From NCBI RefSeq assembly GCF_016907845.1, contig NZ_JAFBCS010000001.1, forward strand, positions 620,001-684,000: a stretch of 64,000 bases of DNA. The letters are read 5' to 3'. Positions 25,554-34,570 of the stretch are shown here, piece by piece; position 1 is the first letter of the stretch; each line of letters opens with the position of its first letter. The translations under genes and the position numbers were made by a program. The notes under the pieces were generated by a model that saw only the letters and a program-made list of their open reading frames with translations, was not told the origin of the DNA and did no database searches. This DNA is from Arcanobacterium pluranimalium. Lineage in GTDB: Bacteria > Actinomycetota > Actinomycetes > Actinomycetales > Actinomycetaceae.

Positions 25554-25895
25554 ATGGAAGTGGGCAGGATGCTGGATCCTCCGTTTGACCTCACCGGCTG
25601 GCAATGGGTTGAGGCATGGCGGGACGATGTGCAGGTGCTGGTGAATTTGCAGTCGCTTGACAAGGATCCGAATTCTGGGGATGTGCACGCGCTGGTAGAT
25701 CGGGTAAGCGTAGAGATAAATCCAGGTGGCAAGCGTACGACGCCGCGTGATCCATTGGTGGAACAGGCGCCGACAGTGTTTGAGCTTCTGTTGAATGAAG
25801 AGGATCTTGCGAAGCTAATGCGGGTGGTTCTGGATGAGTGCAAGGCAGTGTTCTCAAGGGGAAGTGGCAGACGGTACGAATCTACTTTTACATAA
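25554..25895 (+). CDS. Hypothetical protein next to the AlbA_2 gene
   Basis: A 113-residue acidic, soluble protein without signal or membrane segment and without a recognised family. It contains WQWVEAWRDDVQVLVNLQSL and a helical C-terminal half (FELLLNEEDLAKLMRVVLDECKAVF). The start is uncertain: ATG 25554 or the in-frame ATG at 25569, which has GGGCAGG upstream. It follows the second AGAGTGTAAA array and may share regulation with the AlbA_2 gene. Several overlapping frames on the other strand make coding status less than certain, but its balanced composition favours this frame. Confidence 0.45.
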   Translation: MEVGRMLDPPFDLTGWQWVEAWRDDVQVLVNLQSLDKDPNSGDVHALVDRVSVEINPGGKRTTPRDPLVEQAPTVFELLLNEEDLAKLMRVVLDECKAVFSRGSGRRYESTFT

Positions 25896-25971
25896 GCCGA
25901 TTACGGAAGTTGAGAGCCAGAGACCGAGGGGATAACTTGGTTGTAAAGTATCGAGAAGAGCGTGAGTAACA

Positions 25972-26742
25972 CTATTCTTCCCGCCTCTCAAGTTCCGCAA
26001 GCGTGACGTCGTCTTCCGTTTTCCACGCCGCCATACCGCTAACCGAAGCGCCGACGACGAATGCCGCCGCTCCCGAGGGGCTGGCGAGTAGTACATCTTT
26101 GACTAGGGTAGAAGAGGCATCAATAGCGTCGCGGTAGCGCTCGCGTTGTTTGAGCGCAGAACCAGGAACCGTGTTGGTGAATTCCGTTTCTGGGCGGAGT
26201 TTTGAGCCGGCGAGCACGGCGAATCCGTCCGAGGTCTGCCGGCCAGTGGCCTGAGCGCTTCCCCAGGTGAGTTTTAGTAACGGTTCGACGGTGGCAGTGG
26301 CTTCGGCATCGGCGTCGGTGAGCTCGTGGGGAGCCTCTGGCGTGACGCTACGTGCCTCGTTGATCGGATCGAAGACGCGATAACCAAGCACTCCGATTAG
26401 TAGCTTGGCGTTGGTGATGAATTCGTCCAGCTCAGCGCGCTTTTCTTCTGTCACTTTGCCGATTGAAGGATCGTTCCCGTTGGCGACGTCGTAGCGTCCC
26501 GCATCGCGTGCCATCTGTGTGAAACGGTGTTCGAGGTAGCTGATCTCGGTGGGGCCGAACGAATCATTGGAAGTGATCAGAGCGATCGCGTGGGTCCAGT
26601 AGTCAAGTTTTTCCTCGCGATGTTCGATGATCCTGGTATAGATCATCCAAAATATCAATCGGTATCTGGGGCATAGTAGTAGAAAGCGGTCGTCAGTGTC
26701 TGTGCGTAACCATGGAGTATTGCTATGAGCACGATCAATCAT
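25972..26742 (-). pseudogene. 5'-truncated GIY-YIG nuclease family gene with DUF4357 end
   Basis: From about 26634 leftward the protein matches the family of GIY-YIG proteins with a C-terminal DUF4357. The blocks are EHREEKLDYWTHAIALITSN, FGPTEISYLEHRF and, at the end, SPSGAAAFVVGASVSGMAAWKTEDD. The first ~36 residues of the open frame have no family character, and the catalytic GIY...YIG segment that should precede EHREEK is missing. Only 48 bases separate the frame from the SEFIR gene, so the 5' half has been deleted. The remaining protein would lack nuclease activity. Confidence 0.65.
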
Positions 26743-26790
26743 TGAGCCGCGTTCAAGTCCGTTCTATTATTTGTTCATAGGGGTGCTGTC

Positions 26791-27744
26791 TCAATCCCAG
26801 TGAATACTCGCTGCGATTTCTGCAACGCTTTCTCGGTGTTTCGCTACTTGTTGCTCCCGCCTTTGCTTTTCCGCATTCTCACGCGCAACACAAGCTCGTT
26901 CATCCTTATTCGCATCCTCTACGCAGATAAGGAGAGTTTCACGATGATAATCACGAACTTCGTCTAGAGTGGTTCCATCGAGAATTATTCTGTCACCATT
27001 AACTGAAGCAATTCCTTGCCTGTGCATCGTGGAAAAACTCCTTGGAAATTCCCAATACCTATGAAAGAAATTAGCCCAGCGTGCGCTCGGCCACCTCGAC
27101 AACTTAAATGGCACTCTGTAGAGAGCCGAACCGCGAGTTCCGTCCAATTTTGGCAAGGTAACTTCGTCAATCACAATTCCCATAATCTTTACATCTTGAT
27201 CCAATAACGGAGTTTCAGGTTTTCTAGACTCTGGTGGTGTAGTCAAACCTGAAGGCTGATCCCGATTTATCGATTTCTTTCTTTGTGCCTTTTTCTTTTT
27301 TAAGGTGGTAATCAGATCGTTATACCCACGCTCTATATCGGAGTCTGGCCTCATGTCTACGCCCATCTTCCCCGCTAAAAAGGTGGGCATAGAACTCTCA
27401 AAAGTACCATCAAGCAATATCGGAATAAATTTTCGTTCATTGTTTTTGGCATACAGTTCGGCAGAAATAATATTGCTTTCGTAACCGACACCTTTTGCAC
27501 GATTATCTGCTTTCTGTTTGTAATCTGGCGAACAAATAATCAGCACATACTGTGCATTGGTTATTTCATCGTCCATAAAATGTGGGAGTCTATCGCCAAG
27601 TTGCAGAACTTTCTGATCCCATCGGACATTAACGCCGTCATTTTCGAGTTTGTCCGCCAGAAAGTGAACAAATCTCTGACTCTCAGCACTTTGTGAGTAG
27701 GAAAGGAAAACTCTAGGCTGTTTACTTGCGTCGATTTCTTGCAT
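26791..27744 (-). CDS. SEFIR/TIR-like domain protein coupled to a restriction-methylase gene
   Basis: A 317-residue soluble protein. The first ~150 residues form a SEFIR-type fold: RVFLSYSQSAESQRFVHFLADKLENDG, VRWDQKVL and YVLIICSPDYKQKAD. A Lys-rich linker follows, then a C-terminal region (~190-317) without a recognised family. Bacterial SEFIR/TIR proteins are commonly signalling or NAD-consuming effectors in anti-phage systems; no catalytic glutamate can be assigned here with confidence. Its ATG overlaps the stop of the type ISP methylase remnant (TAATG), indicating translational coupling. It therefore probably belonged to that restriction system as an accessory effector or regulator. Confidence 0.7.
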   Translation of the reverse strand: MQEIDASKQPRVFLSYSQSAESQRFVHFLADKLENDGVNVRWDQKVLQLGDRLPHFMDDEITNAQYVLIICSPDYKQKADNRAKGVGYESNIISAELYAKNNERKFIPILLDGTFESSMPTFLAGKMGVDMRPDSDIERGYNDLITTLKKKKAQRKKSINRDQPSGLTTPPESRKPETPLLDQDVKIMGIVIDEVTLPKLDGTRGSALYRVPFKLSRWPSARWANFFHRYWEFPRSFSTMHRQGIASVNGDRIILDGTTLDEVRDYHRETLLICVEDANKDERACVARENAEKQRREQQVAKHRESVAEIAASIHWD

Positions 27745-30023
27745 TATTCTTCCTCGATCACTAACTCTGGCAGGCTTCTAATCAAGCTCTGCGTGCGCAT
27801 GGATACCGTCACCAGGCGCGGCACCAGGTTCGCGATGTAGGCAGGGTCTTCAACCTCGCGGCAGTAATCGTTCGGATCATTCACAATTCCTGATCCTTTT
27901 CTCGTGTCTTTCGTAAACTGATAACGGTCAATCAGCCACTCAAGTGGACTATTCCCCCCGATTTTGTAATCGTTCGCTTCTACGGGAATCCCCGTGAACT
28001 TCAAGAAACCGTTGTAGACGAGCGTACTGTAATCCTTTGTATCCTTGTGCCGCCCAGTAGTAGCCGAACGTGCCCGCTTACCCCACGCGAGTTTCTCCAC
28101 GTGATATTTGGCCCATTCATCGTCTGGGAGAACCATTGCCCACTGTGGAATGACGCCAGGATATGCCTCCACGCTCTCATAATTCACGTGAAGATCAGCC
28201 AGCTCGCGCCCGATGTTAGCATAGCTCCAGAAATCGGCGGCCTTCGGGATGCGTGGCAACATCTTCTTCAGATCCGCCTCATACTTCTCGCGATACTCCG
28301 GGTGATGCAGTAGTGCGTAGACGTAGAAGAAAATGTCTTCCTTACTGATCCGTTCTCCTTTAGGGTTTTGAGCGTCCTTGTAGTGTGCTCGGTAGGAAGC
28401 AAGCGTTGCATCCGTAATATTTTCCCGACGCCGGTACTCACCGATTTCCAGCGGCACCTGCGAGCCGATCGTACGGCTGAAATCAAAGGAGCCAGTGAAC
28501 TGTTCCGGAGCATCGGAAGTTTGAGCAAGACTTTCCAGATCGAAACCGTCGTTATCCTTGGTGATGGGGTGCCACGTGTAGAGGGGGAAGCACTGATTTG
28601 TACCGACCATATGCAGATCAGGTAACCTATCAGCCATTAAACCTGCACCGGCTTTCACTGTATCCGAATCAATGCAGATACCAAGATTTGGCTGTTGTGG
28701 TGTAGGGAAAATCTTTGGGAGCTGATTCACATACTCATTCATGGATCGCTCAAAGTAAACAGACTGTTTGCAGAATGGCCGGTAGAAGCTGAGGTTGATG
28801 GCTGTTTCTGTGAAATCGTGCCGCTTCTTTTGATCAAGCTCCTTCTTGAGCTTTCTCGTCCACGCAACAGACCGTCCTGACATATTCGAATCTTTGCTGG
28901 TATGCGCTGTTGCTACTTCGGCGTTGTAGTTTCCGATCATGCGTTGCATGTTTTCTGCTACGGCTTCGCGGGAGAAGTTGTAGCACCAGGCATCGCGCGA
29001 GGTTTCTAACCCACGAGAGTACTGCTCAAAAATCGCTGGCGTATTAGCTTTTCCTTTCGTTGCTTTGTCACCAATCTCTTGATATTCGAGATACTTTTCA
29101 TCACGTTGATTGAGCCAATCGCCCTGTTCGTTCGGCGTGATTTTATTGAATCCTGTGCCAAGCACATCATGCTCAGCTTTCAACACATCCAGTTTTTCCT
29201 GGCGTGAAAGGTAATCTGCTACTTCGGCGTACATCACATTGGTATGATGGCGTTCCCGGCTTATCTTCACGAGCAGGGTAATAGCGACGCCGGTACGTGA
29301 ACCGCTACCGAAGATCTTTCCGCCTTCTTGACGGGAGCGTTCGCCCTGTGTGCGCTGGTTGCCTTTGAGGTTGTACACATAGATATCCGAGAATTCGTCG
29401 TGCCAGGTAAGGCGTACTCCATCAGCAGTGTTGCCGTCAATGAAGCTGGAATTCGAGACGAACGCGATTACTCCTTCGTCGCCGATTCGATCGGTTGCCC
29501 AGCGTAACGCGCGGAAATACGAGTCGTAGAGCGAATTCTTATTTGTGCCAGTTGAGCGTTTCGCATACGTGGCTTCGATGCGTGCGTCGAGCTTTGGGTA
29601 TTTGAGGTTCTGGTTGTTGTCATTAGCCGAACTCTGTCCAGCCGAATAAGGAGGGTTCATCACAACTACGCGAATAGGAGCCTTGCGCTGGCGTTCGATG
29701 CGTTCGCTGTTTTATTTGAAGATTCCGGCAATATCGCTAGTCGAGGCTTGGTCTCCTTCGTGAACTTCTTCCTCGCGCATCTGGAATGTATCCGTGAGTG
29801 TGATACCAGGGAACTCTACGTATTCGTCCGCGAATCCCTGTTCCTTGCGGATCTCGTGGTACACCTGCTCGATATTAATGCTGGCAATGTAGTAGCTGAG
29901 AAGCACGATCTCGTTCGCAAAAATTTCGTCCAAGTACTTATGCTCAAGTTTCTCAGGCGGAATGATTCCGCTCTGAAGCAGGCGGGTCACGAATGTGCCC
30001 GTACCGAGGAAAGGCTCGCACAA
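27744..30023 (-). pseudogene. Type ISP-like restriction-modification enzyme, methylase and specificity part, decayed
   Basis: One continuous frame encodes the adenine-methylase region and C-terminal target-recognition region of a single-polypeptide enzyme. CEPFLGTGTFVTRLLQSG (SAM motif I) lies at the right end, then an in-frame TAA at 29712-29714, then NSERIERQRK, VVVMNPPYSAGQS (motif IV) and ~630 further residues. The residues around the stop are family-like on both sides, so this is a nonsense mutation, not a gene boundary. The nuclease-helicase half expected upstream of 30023 is absent; the sequence up to hsdR has no matching frame. A GTG at 29661-29663 could restart translation, which would keep the downstream SEFIR gene translated. 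Confidence 0.7.
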
Positions 30024-30222
30024 CCGGTCACGATGGATACAAGACCCCAGTGCGGAGCGGTGCCATCGGATAGCGTCGATACCGGCTATGAACTGGGAAT
30101 TCGTGCCGGTGCCGTCGATTGGAGAATAGACTGCTGAACCGCTGAGTGCTCGGCAAATCGCTACCGCGGCTGACTACCCTAGAGGAGTGAACCAGTCGGG
30201 ATTTCGCGCGCAGTAATGGTCT

Positions 30223-33200
30223 TTACTCTTCCTGAAACTTCGCTTTCAAGGCGTCGAAGATGTCGTCGGAGAAAGCCTGGATGAGCTCCTTTCGGGCTTC
30301 TTCCTGGTTGAGTAGGAACTTGTGCCACTCGGTGTTCTGGGAGTATCCAGCGATGAGGGCACCTTGGGTTTGTTCCTCAACAGTGTGCCGGAAGCTGTTC
30401 TTGCTGTTGACTCTCGCGCTCTGCTGCACCTTCGGGTCTTTCGCCAAGGTTGCTTGGAGTGCGACCAGGGAGCCAGCGGCGATATCGGTATCGAAGGCAG
30501 TGCCGTAGCGGGCGTTCCATTCTTGGATGATTCTTGACAACTTCTCTAGCTGTGTCTCGGTGAGCCCACTACCGGTGCCTTTTGCGATCTTGACCTCGGG
30601 CTCTGCCACGAGTGCCTCGTTCTTGTGCTTACCGCTCTTCTTTACTGCGAAGTCCTCGATGGTGACTTTGTCGCTGAGGTCGAAGTCGAGGCCTCCGCCG
30701 TGCCCAGCATCGATGGCTCGAATGAGGCTGGTACAGAAGTTGTAGTCCATGTGCATGGCCTTGTCTTCAAAGGGCATCACCTGGAGCAGGAAGGTGTATT
30801 GCTTGATGAAGTTGCGAACCACGCGCCGTGCCTCGTCAGCTTCTTCCTCTTCCATGTCTCCCACTATGCGGGCCGCCGCGTCGATCAACGACCACATCCG
30901 TTGCTTGTCTCGGTGCGTTAATAGCTCTTTAGCGAGCAGCTCGTTGTATTCCTCGGCATCATCGATGTCGAGAATCTGCAGTTCCATCAGCCGCCGATGA
31001 GTTTCCCGCACGTCGCTGATCGTCAACGGATCAGTGAGCGTCGTCGTTTCATAGTAGGGAGCAAACGCGCTCTGAATGTCCTCGAAGTCGTTCGTAAAGT
31101 CCAGGATGAAGGTGCGCTTATCGTAGACGATGCGATTGAGCCGGGAGAGCGTTTGAACCGCTGTGACACCCCGCAGTGTCTTGTCAACGTACATCGCACA
31201 CAGCTTGGGTTGATCAAATCCGGTCTGATACTTATCCGCAACGATAAGCAGTCGGTAGTTACCGGTGTCGAATTCTTCGGCAGTGAGATCGTCGCTGAAG
31301 CCGTTTAGCCCTGCCTCGCTCCACGTTTTCCCATCGACGTCCACTTCGCCGGTGAAAGCCACCAGCGCTTGATGCTTGCCGAGACGGGGCATGTCAGCGG
31401 CTCTCATCTTCTGGTAGGCAAGGAAGTACCTCGCCGCCTGCTCACGTCCGGCAGTGACGATCATTGCTTTAGCTTGACCGCGAAGTGTTGGGGTGACGAC
31501 GGAGGTGAAGTGTTCGATCATCAGCTGCAGCTTGTTGGTGATGTTCTCCTCCGAAGTGGAGATCATGTGTGCGAGCTTGCGCTTGGCTGCTTTGCTTTCC
31601 AGCTCCGGATCATCGTCGACGGCTTTCACGATCTTGCAAAACGCGTCGTACGTGGTGTAGTTCGCTGTGACGTCAAGGATGAATCCTTCATCAATAGCTT
31701 GGCGCATGCAATACAGGTCGAAGGCTTCGTAGTTGCCCTCTTCGTTAAGCCTGCCAAACTGCTGTAGTGTCCGACCGGTGGGAGTTGCTGTGAAACCAAC
31801 CATGGAAATGTTAGCCTGCCGAGACGACGAACGCATCCCTTGCGCCACAAACTGAGCTAGTTCATCAAGAGAAGAGTCTGGCTCGTCCCCACTGGCTAGA
31901 GCAGCGTTGATGGAGGCCATGTTCTTGCCGCTGGTCGATCCGTGCGCCTCGTCGATAATCACCACGAAGCGCTTGCCGGAACCAGCCAGCTCACCAGCGG
32001 ACAGGTAGAGGAACTTTTGCAATGTGGTCGCAACGATCCGGTAGCTGCTCTTGCGCCTCGTCGGATCAAGCCCGAGTGCCTTCCCGAGATCAGCCGAGGT
32101 CTTGTTCTTGTCCATGACACGGATGACGCCGGAGTCTTTAGCCATATCAACGACCGCGTCTTGGAGTTGCTTGTCCACGACTTTTCGATCGGTGGCGATA
32201 ATGACCTTGTCATATAGCAGCTCATCGGTTCCCGGCTTGTACAGGCCCGCGAGCTTGTGGGCCAGCCACGAGATAGTCTTTGTTTTGCCTGATCCCGCCG
32301 AATGTTCAACCAAATAGTTGAGAAGGAGTGGGCTTCGAAGCATGTCGGCCGAGACTGCTCGGACCGCGCGCAGCTGCTGGTAGCGCGGAAAAATGGGGCG
32401 CTCGCCGACTTTTCGTCCGTGCTTGTCACGTTTCGTCTCAATATAGATGAAGTCGTACAGCAGGTCGAAGATGGTTGCTTTCGTCCAGATCTGCTCCCAC
32501 ATGTAAGACGTGTTGACGCCCTGCGGATTGTGCGGGTTGCCGCCGGTCACGTTATGCGGGTCTTCGCCAGCAGGCTGGCCCTGGTTGAACGGGAGGAAGA
32601 ACGACTCGCGGCCTTTGAGTTCTGCGCACACGTAGACCTCGTTCGTGTCCATTGCAAAATGCGCAAGTGCCCCGATTGTCGGAGAGAGCAGCCGAGTCGT
32701 GGCGTCGCGCTCTGTTTGGTACTGGGCGATAGCGTTCCGATAGTCGCCCGAGGCTGAGGTGTTGCACTTGAGCTCGACGGTGAATAACGCTAGGCCGTTC
32801 AAGAAGATCACAAGGTCGATGCGCTCACCGTCCTTGTGGTAGACCTCTTCCATGATCGACAGTTGGTTCGCATCGAATAGCTCTCGGGACTTCGCGTCAA
32901 ACCCGGCTGACGGGCGTGGGTACACCAGGTCAAGCTGGATGCCGCCATCGAAGTCCACGCCGTTCCAGATCGAACGGATTAGCCCATCGGCAGCGATCTT
33001 GTGCATGATCGTGTTGCGAATGGTGGCATCGGCCCCACCATTATAGGCAGCCCGCAACAGGTCTAGCTTTTCTCTCTGCGTGCGCTCGAGGAACGCAAAG
33101 AGCAGTTCCTCATCGAGTGCCCACACCGGATCAAACACGTCACGGGAACGCTCCACATAACCAGCGTTTTCCACCAATTCATCGATAATCAAGCGTTGAA

Positions 33201-33237
33201 ACGCCTTTTCATTTATTGGATTGCCCACGACCATCAT
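30223..33237 (-). CDS. hsdR: Type I restriction enzyme, R subunit
   Basis: Complete 1004-residue HsdR, the motor and nuclease of a type I system. The N-terminal PD-(D/E)xK nuclease site is in ERIDLVIFLNGLALFTVELKC near residues 138-158. The SF2 helicase core has Walker A EHSAGSGKTKTI near 315, motif II VIIDEAHGSTSGKN near 430 and motif III VGFTATPTG. Motifs V and VI are seen in ADKYQTGFDQPKL and QTLSRLNRI. A C-terminal helical domain follows for binding HsdM/HsdS. The ATG overlaps the hsdS stop. It needs HsdS to act, and hsdS here is frameshifted, so the system may be off. Confidence 0.92.
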   Translation of the reverse strand: MMVVGNPINEKAFQRLIIDELVENAGYVERSRDVFDPVWALDEELLFAFLERTQREKLDLLRAAYNGGADATIRNTIMHKIAADGLIRSIWNGVDFDGGIQLDLVYPRPSAGFDAKSRELFDANQLSIMEEVYHKDGERIDLVIFLNGLALFTVELKCNTSASGDYRNAIAQYQTERDATTRLLSPTIGALAHFAMDTNEVYVCAELKGRESFFLPFNQGQPAGEDPHNVTGGNPHNPQGVNTSYMWEQIWTKATIFDLLYDFIYIETKRDKHGRKVGERPIFPRYQQLRAVRAVSADMLRSPLLLNYLVEHSAGSGKTKTISWLAHKLAGLYKPGTDELLYDKVIIATDRKVVDKQLQDAVVDMAKDSGVIRVMDKNKTSADLGKALGLDPTRRKSSYRIVATTLQKFLYLSAGELAGSGKRFVVIIDEAHGSTSGKNMASINAALASGDEPDSSLDELAQFVAQGMRSSSRQANISMVGFTATPTGRTLQQFGRLNEEGNYEAFDLYCMRQAIDEGFILDVTANYTTYDAFCKIVKAVDDDPELESKAAKRKLAHMISTSEENITNKLQLMIEHFTSVVTPTLRGQAKAMIVTAGREQAARYFLAYQKMRAADMPRLGKHQALVAFTGEVDVDGKTWSEAGLNGFSDDLTAEEFDTGNYRLLIVADKYQTGFDQPKLCAMYVDKTLRGVTAVQTLSRLNRIVYDKRTFILDFTNDFEDIQSAFAPYYETTTLTDPLTISDVRETHRRLMELQILDIDDAEEYNELLAKELLTHRDKQRMWSLIDAAARIVGDMEEEEADEARRVVRNFIKQYTFLLQVMPFEDKAMHMDYNFCTSLIRAIDAGHGGGLDFDLSDKVTIEDFAVKKSGKHKNEALVAEPEVKIAKGTGSGLTETQLEKLSRIIQEWNARYGTAFDTDIAAGSLVALQATLAKDPKVQQSARVNSKNSFRHTVEEQTQGALIAGYSQNTEWHKFLLNQEEARKELIQAFSDDIFDALKAKFQEE

Positions 33238-34570
33238 GCCACCTCATTCACTCGTCGTTTGCCCGTCACATACTCAAAAATCAAGGATTTTCTTTGTTTC
33301 GCGAGAATGTCCATTTGGTTTTGTTTCAATTTCGCTGCGCGATCAAGCGAAGAACATTTCGTGCGCAAGTATCGAATAATCTCACCTTGTTCGCTTATTG
33401 GCGGGATGGGTATGACTTGATTCTTTAAAACAATTTGACTGATATTGGGCTGGGTTCCACCTTGAGCCTTGCTTATCAAATCTGATCTCGCTGAGCTTAT
33501 CGCATAGAATGAATACTCGTTTCTCATGCGGTGATTGCCGCGAATATAGCAGCAAGCTTGATTCAAGCAGGCGTCAATTTCAGATAGGGACGTATTTCCG
33601 ACAGATGCACCGTACATCGCTACGACCACGAACGGTGCTCGATAAACTGTTAGTGCGGACAATTCGCGAATCGCTTTAGCTGTGACGTTTTTTCGGTCCT
33701 AGTGATCCTCGGTTTTCTATAGAGGTCACCGGACTGAATCCACGGGATCTCCCCGTCATCGTAGTAAGAGTAACCGCCCGAGTCAGGAGTTGTGCCGCTT
33801 CCAAAGCTCGCAATGAACTTGAGCTTTTTCGCCTCCCAGTGTTCTGGGATGTCGCCGATCCACTCCACGCCGCTGGGCTTCATAAGCACCGTGCGGTCTA
33901 GCCCCTTTGTCACTGCCTCATGGATCATCGACTTCTTGAGTTGCTCGAGCGTGTCCAATTCTCGCTGTAAGAAGTCAATCGCCTGGTCGATCTTTGTCCG
34001 CTCTTCATTAAGGCGTTTGACGATAGCGTGCTGTTCGTCGAGGGTGGGGAGTGCTATAACATTAGAAGCTAGTAGCTCGGTGGTGTTCAAATTCTGAATA
34101 CCAGTTGTTTGATTATAGAAAGGTATAAAGGATCCAGATTGGTATCCGGCCGTCCACCAATATGCAAAAAAATCAGGAATGCATCGATCGCGACGAACGA
34201 TTATTCGCTCTAGGAAATTGGAAAAAGTCGCTTCTAAGGGCTCGGTAACCAGAATAGCTCTTCCTACGGGGGTCTTATCGCCGCCTCCTGATTTTTCAAC
34301 TAATAGATCTCCGGGATGAACCTTGATACGTTCGAAATCGAAATCATTGTATAATCTGCGGGTGAAGCTGTCTTGTGGCTTGAACCGAAGACGGTCGTAA
34401 TCAAAATCAGCAGCTCGCAGACAGAATATGCCCTCGTCTTCATTTAGTGGCGTTTGACCCCAATTGCCATTGTGGCGGGATTCTACACAATACCGTGCAG
34501 GCAGAACTTGCCATGCGGCTGGGACTTCCTGCATCCAGGGAGAATCCGTTGTTTTCATTTCAGAGTTCAT
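33234..34570 (-). pseudogene. hsdS: Type I specificity subunit, interrupted by a one-base frameshift at an A6 tract
   Basis: Two frames together make a complete HsdS of ~445 residues with two target-recognition domains. The first frame (33650-34570) holds TRD1, a central conserved helix (LDEQHAIVKRLNEERTKIDQ) and the start of TRD2. The second (33234-33662) holds the rest of TRD2, from LTVYRAPFVVVAMYGASVG to the distal helix (ISEQGEIIRYLRTKCSSLD). The shift falls at six A on the coding strand (33688-33693). A seventh A would give TEKNVTAKAIRELSALTVY, which matches the usual HsdS wording. Phase variation, recent mutation or a sequencing error are possible. It overlaps hsdM and hsdR by a few bases. 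Confidence 0.82.

Noticed and set aside
29748-30137. Rightward frame opposite the type ISP remnant
   Set aside because: Entirely antisense to methylase motif I sequence, with no family character or ribosome site.
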